DNA of 5,880 nt from Bacteroidales bacterium (GCA_021106665.1 JAIOTR010000191.1:1-5880), one strand, 5' to 3'; shown: positions 1 through 5,880, counted from the first letter of the stretch. The notes: generated by a model from the letters alone, not told the origin. Numbers and translations are program-made.

Positions 1-1110
1 ATTGCTCCCTCCAAAACCCGAAGCAGTTTTAAGCGCCTTGTTTACCGGTTGTTGTTTGTTTTCAGTGATAACATTTATCTTTTCTGCAGTTCCGGTATTA
101 TCAAGTCCATAGGTTTTAATCAATTTATTTTTTCTCATAGACTCAAAACAAAATATTGACTCTATTATACCCGCAGCACCAAGTGTATGCCCAATAAAAC
201 CTTTGAAACTGTTAACTGGAATTTTGCTAAGATTATTTCTCGCCAGGGCAATTGACTCCATATCATCATTGTATGGCGTTGCGGTTCCATGAGCCGAAAT
301 ATAATCTATATCTGTACTCCCTTTCATTACTTCGTTAATGGCAATGTATAAACCTTCACCTGTTCTGGAAGGGCCGGAAATGTGATTGGCATCATTACTG
401 CCAGCTCCATTAACAACCTCTATAATCGGATCAGGACATAATTTAACATCCGAAGTTAATATAATCGTCCCTGCACCCTCCCCCAGAGTTAGTCCGGTTC
501 TGTCTTTATCAAATGGTTTACAAACATCTTTGCTTAAGGAATAAAAGGATTGAAATCCCGAAACGATGAATTCAGATAACACATCACATCCCGAAACGAT
601 GATATTTTTGTATAATCCCTGCTTGATAAGCCTGTCAGCAACCATCAGGGCCATAACGCCCGAAATACAAGCATTTGAAACAACCAGGGGGGTTGACTTT
701 GTTTTAAAATAATTGCCTATTAATTCTGCTGATTTCCAGAGATGAACACGATTGTTTTTAAAACCGTTCTTATTATTTTTAAGTAAATCGATATTACCTT
801 TTGTCGTTGAAAGAACAATACAGGTATCTTCTTCAGCAGGATTGATATTTGTTTTTTCCAGAGCTTCCTTAATTGAAAGGATAATTAGTTGTTCATAGGG
901 GGTAAATTTATTTTCTAATCCTAGCCTGGAAGCTAAAAAACTTAATCTGTTCCTGTCAACTATCGAAGCTGTAAAACTTTCCGTATAAAACAAGGGATCA
1001 TCAATGTGCTTTACACCTGTATTACCGGCTTCCAAATTCTTAAAGTTTTCGGAAGTTGTAAATCCCAATGAGGTTATTATATTATCGCTTGCAATATATG
1101 TTTTAGCCAT
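1..1110 (-). CDS. beta-ketoacyl-ACP synthase (KS1), aryl polyene/flexirubin type, 3' end cut by window
   Basis: Decarboxylating Claisen condensation enzyme of the thiolase fold (FabF/FabB family), expected to extend the ACP-bound polyene chain with malonyl-ACP in the cytoplasm. The first 370 residues are visible and run off the left edge in the GFGGSN loop (residues 365-370), so only a short C-terminal tail is probably missing. The full Cys-His-His set is present: nucleophile Cys148 in NACISG, His274 in AHGTATP, Lys303 and His308 in KGFIGHTLGAAG. The N-terminal half is about 15 residues shorter before the Cys than in typical FabF. The start is ATG at 1110: the stop of the upstream thioesterase gene lies in the same frame two codons before it, so no longer start is possible. 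A purine-rich GGAAGA sits about 10 bases upstream. A gap of only 6 bases to the thioesterase implies co-transcription. Family assignment is firm; the exact step in the pathway, or partnership with KS2, is inference. Confidence 0.92.
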   Translation of the reverse strand, partial: MAKTYIASDNIITSLGFTTSENFKNLEAGNTGVKHIDDPLFYTESFTASIVDRNRLSFLASRLGLENKFTPYEQLIILSIKEALEKTNINPAEEDTCIVLSTTKGNIDLLKNNKNGFKNNRVHLWKSAELIGNYFKTKSTPLVVSNACISGVMALMVADRLIKQGLYKNIIVSGCDVLSEFIVSGFQSFYSLSKDVCKPFDKDRTGLTLGEGAGTIILTSDVKLCPDPIIEVVNGAGSNDANHISGPSRTGEGLYIAINEVMKGSTDIDYISAHGTATPYNDDMESIALARNNLSKIPVNSFKGFIGHTLGAAGIIESIFCFESMRKNKLIKTYGLDNTGTAEKINVITENKQQPVNKALKTASGFGGSN

Positions 1111-1116
1111 TGCTTT

Positions 1117-1563
1117 TTATTCTTCCAACAATCCGTTTATTTTCTTCCACTCGATAAATTTTTCCGGGTTCGTAAGAAGTAATTCTCCCTCTTCGTTTAA
1201 GAATACCTGAACACTATTACCGGTAGCAACCAATTCGCGGTCACTTTCTCTGTAAAGCTTGAAATTATAAATAATTTTTGCAGCCTCATCATTAACAAAA
1301 CTGGTTTCAATAAATACTTTATCACCATAACTCAGATGCCTTTTATAATTACAGTTCACTTCAACAATAGGGGTTAGCAATCCTTGCCTAAAGAGATCAA
1401 GATACCCGATACCGTATTGTTTACCAAAAGATTCCCGCCCATCTTCAAAATATTTAATATAGTGTCCATGCCAGACAATTTTTAAGGAATCCACTTCACT
1501 AAAGCGAACTGTAACTATACATTCATTTACTAATTGGCTATTATCCTTAATTTTTATTTTCAT
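1117..1563 (-). CDS. hotdog-fold acyl thioesterase (4-hydroxybenzoyl-CoA thioesterase/YbgC-like)
   Basis: Small cytoplasmic thioesterase of 148 residues, a normal length for the single-domain 4HBT/YbgC family, which hydrolyses acyl-CoA or acyl-ACP thioesters. The family signature lies near the N-terminus: VRFSEVDS with the expected catalytic Asp25, then VWHGHYIKYFEDGRE with His32, His34, Glu40 and Arg43, where YbgC usually has HANY. The rest alternates strands typical of the hotdog sheet, and no signal peptide or membrane segment is visible. ATG at 1563 is the only sensible start, because an in-frame TAA lies at 1567-1569, two codons upstream; there is no clear Shine-Dalgarno sequence. It is preceded by the 115-base gap and followed after 6 bases by KS1. 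Thioesterases of this type are usual members of aryl polyene clusters. Editing of stalled chains or release of the product is the likely role, but this is inference; the substrate cannot be read from the sequence. Confidence 0.88.
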   Translation of the reverse strand: MKIKIKDNSQLVNECIVTVRFSEVDSLKIVWHGHYIKYFEDGRESFGKQYGIGYLDLFRQGLLTPIVEVNCNYKRHLSYGDKVFIETSFVNDEAAKIIYNFKLYRESDRELVATGNSVQVFLNEEGELLLTNPEKFIEWKKINGLLEE

Positions 1564-1678
1564 ATTTTATGACAACCAAATGGGGTGAATTGTTTTTAAA
1601 TCAACTACTTATAATTTTTTTAATTCGGTGGTAAATGTAAAGAAAATATACAAAAACAAAAAATTGGTGACCGGTAAC
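1564..1678. other. 115-base intergenic gap, the largest in the window
   Basis: This is the only non-coding stretch longer than 30 bases. It separates the acyltransferase stop from the thioesterase start and is very AT-rich. On the minus strand it starts with the near-palindrome at 1666-1679 (centre ACCGGT), followed by a T-rich tract and a weak Bacteroidota promoter-like sequence. I see no tRNA, no small ORF and no convincing terminator hairpin. It could hold an internal promoter or an mRNA processing point for the thioesterase-KS1 pair. Confidence 0.6.
1632..1660 (-). promoter_or_regulatory. weak candidate Bacteroidota-type promoter upstream of the thioesterase
   Basis: On the minus strand, TTTG (1660-1657) is followed after 17 bases by TACATTTA (1639-1632). 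The Bacteroidota primary sigma factor consensus is TTTG/TTG near -33 and TAnnTTTG near -7, so the -7 box here differs in its last base and the spacer is at the short end. Such AT-rich matches occur often by chance. If real, transcription would start roughly 60 bases upstream of the thioesterase ATG. Confidence 0.2.
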
Positions 1679-2575
1679 CTAATCCATATCTTCCCAAAAA
1701 TCATAAAAATTAAACCATTGTTCAGGAAACTTTTTAATAATCATTTCTACTTGTGACACATAATCTTCAACAAGATTAGAGATAATTTTTTTCCGTTTGG
1801 ATAAATTGTTGGGATATTCACTAATAACCGGTTTACTTGCATATAAATAATAATGCTTTGAGGTTTGTTTCATAGCAGTAACGTATGTTATAGGAACCTT
1901 AAATTTATATGCAAGCGAAAATGGGCCCGTAAGAAATTTAGCTGTTTTGCCTAAGAATTCTATTTCCAACGTACTCATTCCTGGTAAATACCTGTCGCCA
2001 TGTATGGCCACAAATTCTTTCTTTTTAAACGCCTCTTCAATTTGAAATAAATATGAATAATCGCGATTGATTATGATATAATTAACTTTACTTTCTTCAT
2101 AGATTCCTGTCAGATATTTTTGGATCTTTTCATGTTCATCACGATACATTATAATATTTATTTTCGCATCAAGCCGTTTTAATAAATATCCGGCAATTTC
2201 CCAGTTTCCGGCATGAGCCCCAACCAAGATACCACCCTTTTCTTTCATCATTTTCCTAAGATGGTGTTCTCCGTCAAACTCAAAAGTAAATTTAGAATGG
2301 AGTCCTGACAGGAAGACCACTTTATCAATCAAATTTTGACCGAGTTTATAAAAGTTTTTAAAAATGAATAAGATTGACTTGATTTTTGAATATTGAATCC
2401 GTTTATGAAAATAATAAAAGGAAGCGCGAGTCGCATTTGGGGCGAAAAAAACAAAATACAAAACAACAAACCTGAGTACAAAATAGGAAAAGGTAAGTCC
2501 AAAAATTTTGATAAGGAAAATGAAGGCTTTATATCCGGCTAATCCTCCCCGGGTTTTTCCTGACCATTGGGCCAT
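1679..2575 (-). CDS. LpxL/HtrB-family lysophospholipid-type acyltransferase of the pigment cluster
   Basis: Membrane-associated acyltransferase of 298 residues, the usual length for the family, which moves acyl groups from ACP to a lipid-like acceptor on the cytoplasmic face of the inner membrane. A hydrophobic segment at about residues 17-45 is the expected N-terminal membrane anchor. The catalytic HX4E motif is HAGNWE with His121 and Glu126, the GDR motif is at 193-195, and the C-terminus carries the aromatic QWFNFYDFW stretch (286-294). The N-terminal WSGKTRGGLAGYK is, from memory, typical of Bacteroidota homologues. ATG at 2575 lies 4 bases after the ACP stop; an in-frame TAG at 2600-2602 rules out a longer start. 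Annotation pipelines would call it a lipid A acyltransferase, but its place directly after ACP inside an aryl polyene operon argues for transfer of the polyene acyl chain, to a dialkylresorcinol in flexirubin or to a lipid anchor. That substrate is inference; the family call is firm. Confidence 0.9.
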   Translation of the reverse strand: MAQWSGKTRGGLAGYKAFIFLIKIFGLTFSYFVLRFVVLYFVFFAPNATRASFYYFHKRIQYSKIKSILFIFKNFYKLGQNLIDKVVFLSGLHSKFTFEFDGEHHLRKMMKEKGGILVGAHAGNWEIAGYLLKRLDAKINIIMYRDEHEKIQKYLTGIYEESKVNYIIINRDYSYLFQIEEAFKKKEFVAIHGDRYLPGMSTLEIEFLGKTAKFLTGPFSLAYKFKVPITYVTAMKQTSKHYYLYASKPVISEYPNNLSKRKKIISNLVEDYVSQVEMIIKKFPEQWFNFYDFWEDMD

Positions 2576-2579
2576 TGTA

Positions 2580-2825
2580 TTAGCTTTTAACTCTTTCTTC
2601 TATGAAAATATATAGATCCTGAACTGTCTGCACTTTAACAATTTCTTCAGGCTTGATTTTAAAACCGAATTTTTTTTCGATCATAACAATAATATCGACC
2701 AAATCAAGACTTTCAATTTCCAGTTCGTCTTTAAGTGTTGCGTCTTCTTTAATTTGGTCGAGTTCTATTTCGAACTCATCAACCAGAAAATCATTAACTA
2801 TATCTTTAATCTCTTGCCTTTGCAT
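2580..2825 (-). CDS. acyl carrier protein
   Basis: Acyl carrier protein of 81 residues, the standard single-domain size. The phosphopantetheine attachment site is Ser39 in the motif IESLDLVDI, where AcpP has DSLD. It is rich in Asp and Glu, as expected, and the predicted helix after the serine (about 39-52, VDIIVMIEKKF) would be the recognition helix for partner enzymes. It would carry the starter or growing polyene as a thioester between KS, KR and acyltransferase. ATG at 2825 lies 8 bases after the KS2 stop. The frame upstream stays open only to a TAA at 2862-2864, with no other ATG. Its position between KS2 and the acyltransferase suggests a dedicated carrier rather than the housekeeping fatty acid ACP, though this rests on context. 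Aryl polyene clusters often encode more than one ACP, and a second may lie outside the window. Confidence 0.93.
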   Translation of the reverse strand: MQRQEIKDIVNDFLVDEFEIELDQIKEDATLKDELEIESLDLVDIIVMIEKKFGFKIKPEEIVKVQTVQDLYIFIEERVKS

Positions 2826-2833
2826 GTCAGTAG

Positions 2834-4051
2834 TTAAGTCTTTTTTACTATTAATGATGAATTAGTTCCTCCAAAACCAAAGGAATTCGACAAAAATACA
2901 TTAATTTTTTTATTAATTGTTTTATCAACAATATTCAATTTTGCAGAATATTCGTCAGGAGTTTCAAAATTTATATTGGGAGCTATAAACGATTCTTGCA
3001 TCATAATTAACGAATAGATGATTTCACTCGCACCGCCCATCCACATTTCATGTCCGGTCATTGATTTTGTGGAACTAACACAAACATTCGAATCACCAAA
3101 AGCTTTGTAAATTGCCTGGGCCTCCATTTTATCGCCTACCGGGGTTGAAGTTGCATGGGCATTTAAATAGTCAACATCGGAAGCTTTTAATTTAGCATCC
3201 TTAATAGACATTATTAACGACCGGTATGGACCGTCAACATTGGGTACCGAAATATGATCACCGTTAGAGGAAAATCCGTAGCCAATAACCTCTCCAAATA
3301 TAGGGGCTCCTCTTTTTACAGCAGATTCATAACTTTCAAGAATAACAGTTGCGGCACCTCCACTGGGTATTAATCCGTCCCTGTTTGCATCAAATGGGCG
3401 GGATGCTTTTTGAGGAAACTGGATTTGCTTTGAAAAAGCCATAAGCCCGTCAAAACTTGCAACCGCATATGCATTAATTTCTTGCGCACCACCACAAATA
3501 ATCATATCCTGCAATCCGGTTTTTATCATGAAATATCCCATTCCTATTGCATGGGAACCACTGGCACATGCTCCGCTAATTGTAAAGTTTATTCCTTTCA
3601 ACTTTAAAATAACTGCCAGGTTCATTGAAACAGTGCTATTCATCGACCGAAATACAGAACCTGAACCAACCAGGGTTGTGTCTCTTTTCTCTCTTATAAT
3701 ATCAGCTGCTTCCACAACCGGATAGGCAGAACTGTCGTTACCGTAAAGTATTCCAACAATATTCTTTTCTAAATAATCTTCATCAATGCGTGATTGTTTT
3801 AAGGCATCCCTGGTTGCCATGTATGCATATTCTCCGGGTTCGGCAATTCCCACACGCATTCTTCTTGGGATCATGCCTTTCAGGTTCGGTCTTTCAATTA
3901 CTCCTGTAAGCGGAGAAATAAAACCCAGATCAATTCTTTCCTGATCTATACCTATTCCTGACTTTCCGTTGTACAATGAATCCCTGACATCCTCAAGCGA
4001 ATGTCCAATAGTTGAATAAATCCCCATTCCGGTAATAACAACCCTATTCAT
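2834..4051 (-). CDS. beta-ketoacyl-ACP synthase (KS2), FabB/FabF-like
   Basis: Complete ketosynthase of 405 residues, normal for FabB/FabF, condensing malonyl-ACP with the acyl chain. It opens with RVVITGMGIYSTIG, a family hallmark. Active-site residues are all present: Cys162 in SGACASGS, His299 in NAHATSTP, Lys329 and His334 in TKSMTGH, and the GFGGTN loop near 392-397. The TKSMTGH wording is closer to FabB than FabF. Two departures are visible: HATST where HGTST is usual, and EMWMGGA directly after His334 where most homologues have SLGAAG or TLGAAG. ATG at 4051 follows an in-frame TGA at 4058-4060, which fixes the start; no Shine-Dalgarno sequence is seen. The 27-base gap to the ketoreductase contains a perfect 10-base palindrome (CTATTAATAG, 4063-4072) of doubtful meaning. 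By analogy with known clusters it is the main polyene chain-extending KS, possibly paired with another KS; the pairing is inference. Confidence 0.94.
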   Translation of the reverse strand: MNRVVITGMGIYSTIGHSLEDVRDSLYNGKSGIGIDQERIDLGFISPLTGVIERPNLKGMIPRRMRVGIAEPGEYAYMATRDALKQSRIDEDYLEKNIVGILYGNDSSAYPVVEAADIIREKRDTTLVGSGSVFRSMNSTVSMNLAVILKLKGINFTISGACASGSHAIGMGYFMIKTGLQDMIICGGAQEINAYAVASFDGLMAFSKQIQFPQKASRPFDANRDGLIPSGGAATVILESYESAVKRGAPIFGEVIGYGFSSNGDHISVPNVDGPYRSLIMSIKDAKLKASDVDYLNAHATSTPVGDKMEAQAIYKAFGDSNVCVSSTKSMTGHEMWMGGASEIIYSLIMMQESFIAPNINFETPDEYSAKLNIVDKTINKKINVFLSNSFGFGGTNSSLIVKKT

Positions 4052-4078
4052 ATAAATTCAGTCTATTAATAGTATAAT

Positions 4079-4807
4079 TTAAGTATACAATCCCCCATTT
4101 ACAGAAATCACCTCCCCTGTTATATAGGAAGCCCGGTCAGAAGCCAGAAAATCAACAACTTCTGCAACCTCTTCCGGAGAGCCAAATCTGTTTAACGGTA
4201 TCAATTTCTTCAATATGTTTTCATTAAGCCCCTCTATCATTTTTGTTTTTATATATCCGGGGGAAACAGCATTAACAGTTATCTTTTTTTTACCAACCTC
4301 CTGGGCCAGAGCTTTTGTGCTACCAATAACACCGGCTTTGGCTGCAGAATAATTCGTTTGGCCTGGTAAACCCTTCTGCCCGGACAATGAAACAATATTA
4401 ATGATTCTCCCGTGCTTATTAACAATCATGTCGGTCAGCAAAGCTTTTGTTAAGTAATAGAAACTGTTTAAGTTTACATTAATCACACTTTCCCACTGAT
4501 CATCTTCCATAAAAATCATTAAATTATCAGCACTTATTCCCGCATTGTTTACTAATACGTCAATATAGTTTTCAGGATACTTGTTTTTCCAGTTTTTATG
4601 AAAATTTCTTATTTCATCCTTGTTTGAAATATCAAATTGAACAATCTCACCCGATCCGCCCGATGCTTTTACAAAACTTAATGTGTCTTCAGCAGCGGCT
4701 GTATTGGATTTATAATTGATAACTACATAAAAGCCTGAAGAGGCCAGTTTTAAACTGATCGCACGTCCAATCCCGCGGGACCCTCCTGTTACTAAAGCAT
4801 TTCTCAT
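4079..4807 (-). CDS. fabG: 3-oxoacyl-ACP reductase, FabG-type short-chain dehydrogenase
   Basis: NAD(P)H-dependent reductase of the classical short-chain dehydrogenase family, 242 residues, reducing the 3-ketoacyl-ACP made by the KS to 3-hydroxyacyl-ACP before dehydration. The Rossmann cofactor loop TGGSRGIG is at residues 7-14, NNAG at 87-90, and the catalytic set is Asn112, Ser140, Tyr153 and Lys157 (NYSAAK). The SPGYIKTKM stretch and a C-terminal GEVISVNGG match FabG closely. The N-terminus is short, with only six residues before the nucleotide loop, but an in-frame TAG at 4829-4831 with no ATG between confirms ATG 4807. It lies 8 bases after the ammonia-lyase stop and 27 bases before KS2, so it is co-transcribed with both. 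Being inside the pigment cluster, it is probably the pathway-specific ketoreductase (comparable to ApeQ-type enzymes) rather than the housekeeping FabG; the symbol names the family. Confidence 0.93.
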   Translation of the reverse strand: MRNALVTGGSRGIGRAISLKLASSGFYVVINYKSNTAAAEDTLSFVKASGGSGEIVQFDISNKDEIRNFHKNWKNKYPENYIDVLVNNAGISADNLMIFMEDDQWESVINVNLNSFYYLTKALLTDMIVNKHGRIINIVSLSGQKGLPGQTNYSAAKAGVIGSTKALAQEVGKKKITVNAVSPGYIKTKMIEGLNENILKKLIPLNRFGSPEEVAEVVDFLASDRASYITGEVISVNGGLYT

Positions 4808-4815
4808 AAAGCTTG

Positions 4816-5880
4816 TTAAAATAAATCTCTAAAACATTTTTCTTTAATAAAACTTTTCAGGTTTTGCAAATCCTTGTATTTCGGTGCGTCATCAATAAAT
4901 TTTGGAACAATGGGCCTTAATGCCTGATAAATCTTCCTGGTTTTGGTTGCAAGTTTTTTTTCGCATTCTAAATAATCAACCGCCTGAAGCAACGACAATA
5001 ATTCAATGGAAACCACCTGGAATGCATTGTCTATTACCCTCTTTGTCATCAAAGCAGAGTTGGTGCCCATACTGACAATATCCTGGTTATCATTGTTATT
5101 AGGTATGCTGTGAACATACATTGGAAATGAAAGTGTTTGATTTTCTGCAGTCGTGGAAGTAGCAGTAAACTGAACCCCCTGCATCCCTAAATTAAATCCA
5201 AGTTTTCCAAGGTTTACAAAAGGTGGAAGTATCTTATTTAATTTATTGTTCATTAAAAAATTTATCTGTCTTTCAGCTACCATAGTAAGCTTGCTGACAC
5301 CAATTTTCAGTTTATCCGATTCATAAGAAACATAATCGCCATGGAAATTACCTCCATGAAAAACATTGTTCGACTCCATATCTATTACCGGATTATCCTG
5401 AACTGAGTTGGCCTCATTTATGAATAATTTTTCTGCATTTTCTATTGCATCGTAAACAGGTCCTAAAATCTGGGGAGTACATCGAACAGAATAATATTCC
5501 TGTACTCTTTTACGAATTTTGTTTTCATCAATTTTCTTCAAATAAAATCCATTTTCCCTGTCCTTGATCATCTTGCTACCACGAGTAAGATCACGCATAT
5601 GCTCTGCGATAATCTGCTGTCCATGATGTAGTTTAACCCTGTTTAATTCTTTAGAAAAGTGATCATCAAACGACTGGACGATTTCATTGATCAATGCCGA
5701 TGATACAAGCAGCCAACCTAACATTCTCCTGGCATGTACAACATTTACAATACTAATTCCGGTCATCACCGAAGTACCGTTCATTAATGCCAGCCCCTCA
5801 CGAATATATATTTGCAGAGGTTTTAAATTATTCTTTTTTATAACTTCCGAAACTTCTGATCTTTTACCTTGATAGAATAC
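4816..5880 (-). CDS. aromatic amino acid ammonia-lyase (tyrosine/histidine ammonia-lyase family), 5' end cut by window
   Basis: Lyase that removes ammonia from an aromatic amino acid, here most likely tyrosine, to give 4-coumarate as the aryl starter of the polyene. The last 354 residues are visible. The frame is open to the right edge, so the true start is outside; the ATG at 5784 is internal, since the REGLALMNGTS motif spans it. Numbering from the edge: Asn34 in LMNGTS, Tyr130 and Arg133 in YYSVRC, Asn163 in DNPVID, the FHGGNFHGD stretch, and Glu246 in TAENQ followed by HSIPNNNDNQD. From memory these blocks match the Flavobacterium johnsoniae flexirubin tyrosine ammonia-lyase nearly word for word. 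The family is about 510 residues long, so some 160 are missing, including the Ala-Ser-Gly that forms the MIO cofactor and the pocket His that sets tyrosine preference. Histidine or phenylalanine as substrate is therefore not excluded by sequence, but the cluster context favours tyrosine. It is the first visible gene of the operon. Confidence 0.92.
   Translation of the reverse strand, partial: VFYQGKRSEVSEVIKKNNLKPLQIYIREGLALMNGTSVMTGISIVNVVHARRMLGWLLVSSALINEIVQSFDDHFSKELNRVKLHHGQQIIAEHMRDLTRGSKMIKDRENGFYLKKIDENKIRKRVQEYYSVRCTPQILGPVYDAIENAEKLFINEANSVQDNPVIDMESNNVFHGGNFHGDYVSYESDKLKIGVSKLTMVAERQINFLMNNKLNKILPPFVNLGKLGFNLGMQGVQFTATSTTAENQTLSFPMYVHSIPNNNDNQDIVSMGTNSALMTKRVIDNAFQVVSIELLSLLQAVDYLECEKKLATKTRKIYQALRPIVPKFIDDAPKYKDLQNLKSFIKEKCFRDLF

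Noticed and set aside
1004..1210. Plus-strand ORF of 68 codons
   Set aside because: It lies antisense over the KS1 start and thioesterase end, both of which have clear family motifs; its translation resembles no family I know.
1651..1679. Possible terminator after the acyltransferase: near-palindrome at 1666-1679 followed by T-rich bases on the minus strand
   Set aside because: The palindrome has a mismatch at the fourth pair and no room for a proper loop; only about three stable pairs could form, too weak for an intrinsic terminator.
2653..2865. Plus-strand ORF of 70 codons
   Set aside because: Antisense to the ACP gene; the Ser-rich translation is the shadow of acidic ACP codons.
3528..3725. 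Plus-strand ORF of 65 codons
   Set aside because: Antisense to the active-site region of KS2, with no motif or start context of its own.
4063..4072. Perfect 10-base palindrome CTATTAATAG between the ketoreductase and KS2 genes, possible operator
   Set aside because: Short, purely AT-rich in its centre, inside a tight operon junction and not repeated elsewhere in the window as far as I could see; chance is likely.
5687..5872. Plus-strand ORF of 61 codons
   Set aside because: Antisense to the ammonia-lyase, which is conserved over this whole stretch.
4816..5880. Histidine ammonia-lyase (hutH) of histidine degradation
   Set aside because: The neighbours are polyketide-type enzymes rather than hut genes, and the TTAENQ and HSIPNNNDNQD blocks match the flexirubin tyrosine ammonia-lyase type as I remember it.
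1..5880. Mobile elements, CRISPR arrays, tRNA or rRNA genes
   Set aside because: No transposase motifs, inverted-repeat ends, regularly spaced repeats or tRNA-like folds were seen; almost all of the window is explained by the seven genes.

Overview
The window is an AT-rich stretch of bacterial chromosome in which every recognisable gene lies on the minus strand. Seven protein-coding genes are packed head to tail. Read in the direction of transcription (right to left) they are: an aromatic amino acid ammonia-lyase of the tyrosine/histidine ammonia-lyase family (N-terminus beyond the right edge), a FabG-type ketoreductase, a FabB/FabF-type ketosynthase, an acyl carrier protein, an LpxL/HtrB-type membrane acyltransferase, a hotdog-fold acyl thioesterase, and a second ketosynthase (C-terminus beyond the left edge).

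This set is the signature of an aryl polyene / flexirubin pigment cluster of Bacteroidota. From memory, the ammonia-lyase closely resembles the Flavobacterium johnsoniae tyrosine ammonia-lyase linked to flexirubin. AT-rich gaps with no clear Shine-Dalgarno sequences also fit Bacteroidota. I cannot name the genus.

Layout: 1-1110 ketosynthase 1 (3' partial); 1117-1563 thioesterase; 1564-1678 the only sizeable intergenic gap, with a weak promoter-like sequence; 1679-2575 acyltransferase; 2580-2825 ACP; 2834-4051 ketosynthase 2; 4079-4807 ketoreductase; 4816-5880 ammonia-lyase (5' partial). The other gaps are 4 to 27 bases, so at least the five genes from the ammonia-lyase to the acyltransferase look like one operon. 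The thioesterase and ketosynthase 1 either continue it or form a second unit started in the 115-base gap.

Proposed joint function (inference from known aryl polyene pathways): the ammonia-lyase makes 4-coumarate (or cinnamate) as starter. After activation by a ligase not in this window, the starter is loaded on an ACP. The ketosynthases extend it with malonyl units, and the ketoreductase plus a dehydratase not seen here turn each unit into a conjugated double bond. The thioesterase may edit or release chains, and the acyltransferase may transfer the aryl polyene acyl group from ACP to its final partner at the inner membrane (a dialkylresorcinol in flexirubins, a lipid anchor in other aryl polyenes). 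The ligase, dehydratase, other ACPs, resorcinol genes (darA/darB type) and export genes would have to lie outside. This is a known class of system rather than a new one. The points worth following are the unusual loop in ketosynthase 2, the intact active sites of both ketosynthases, and the unproven role of the acyltransferase.
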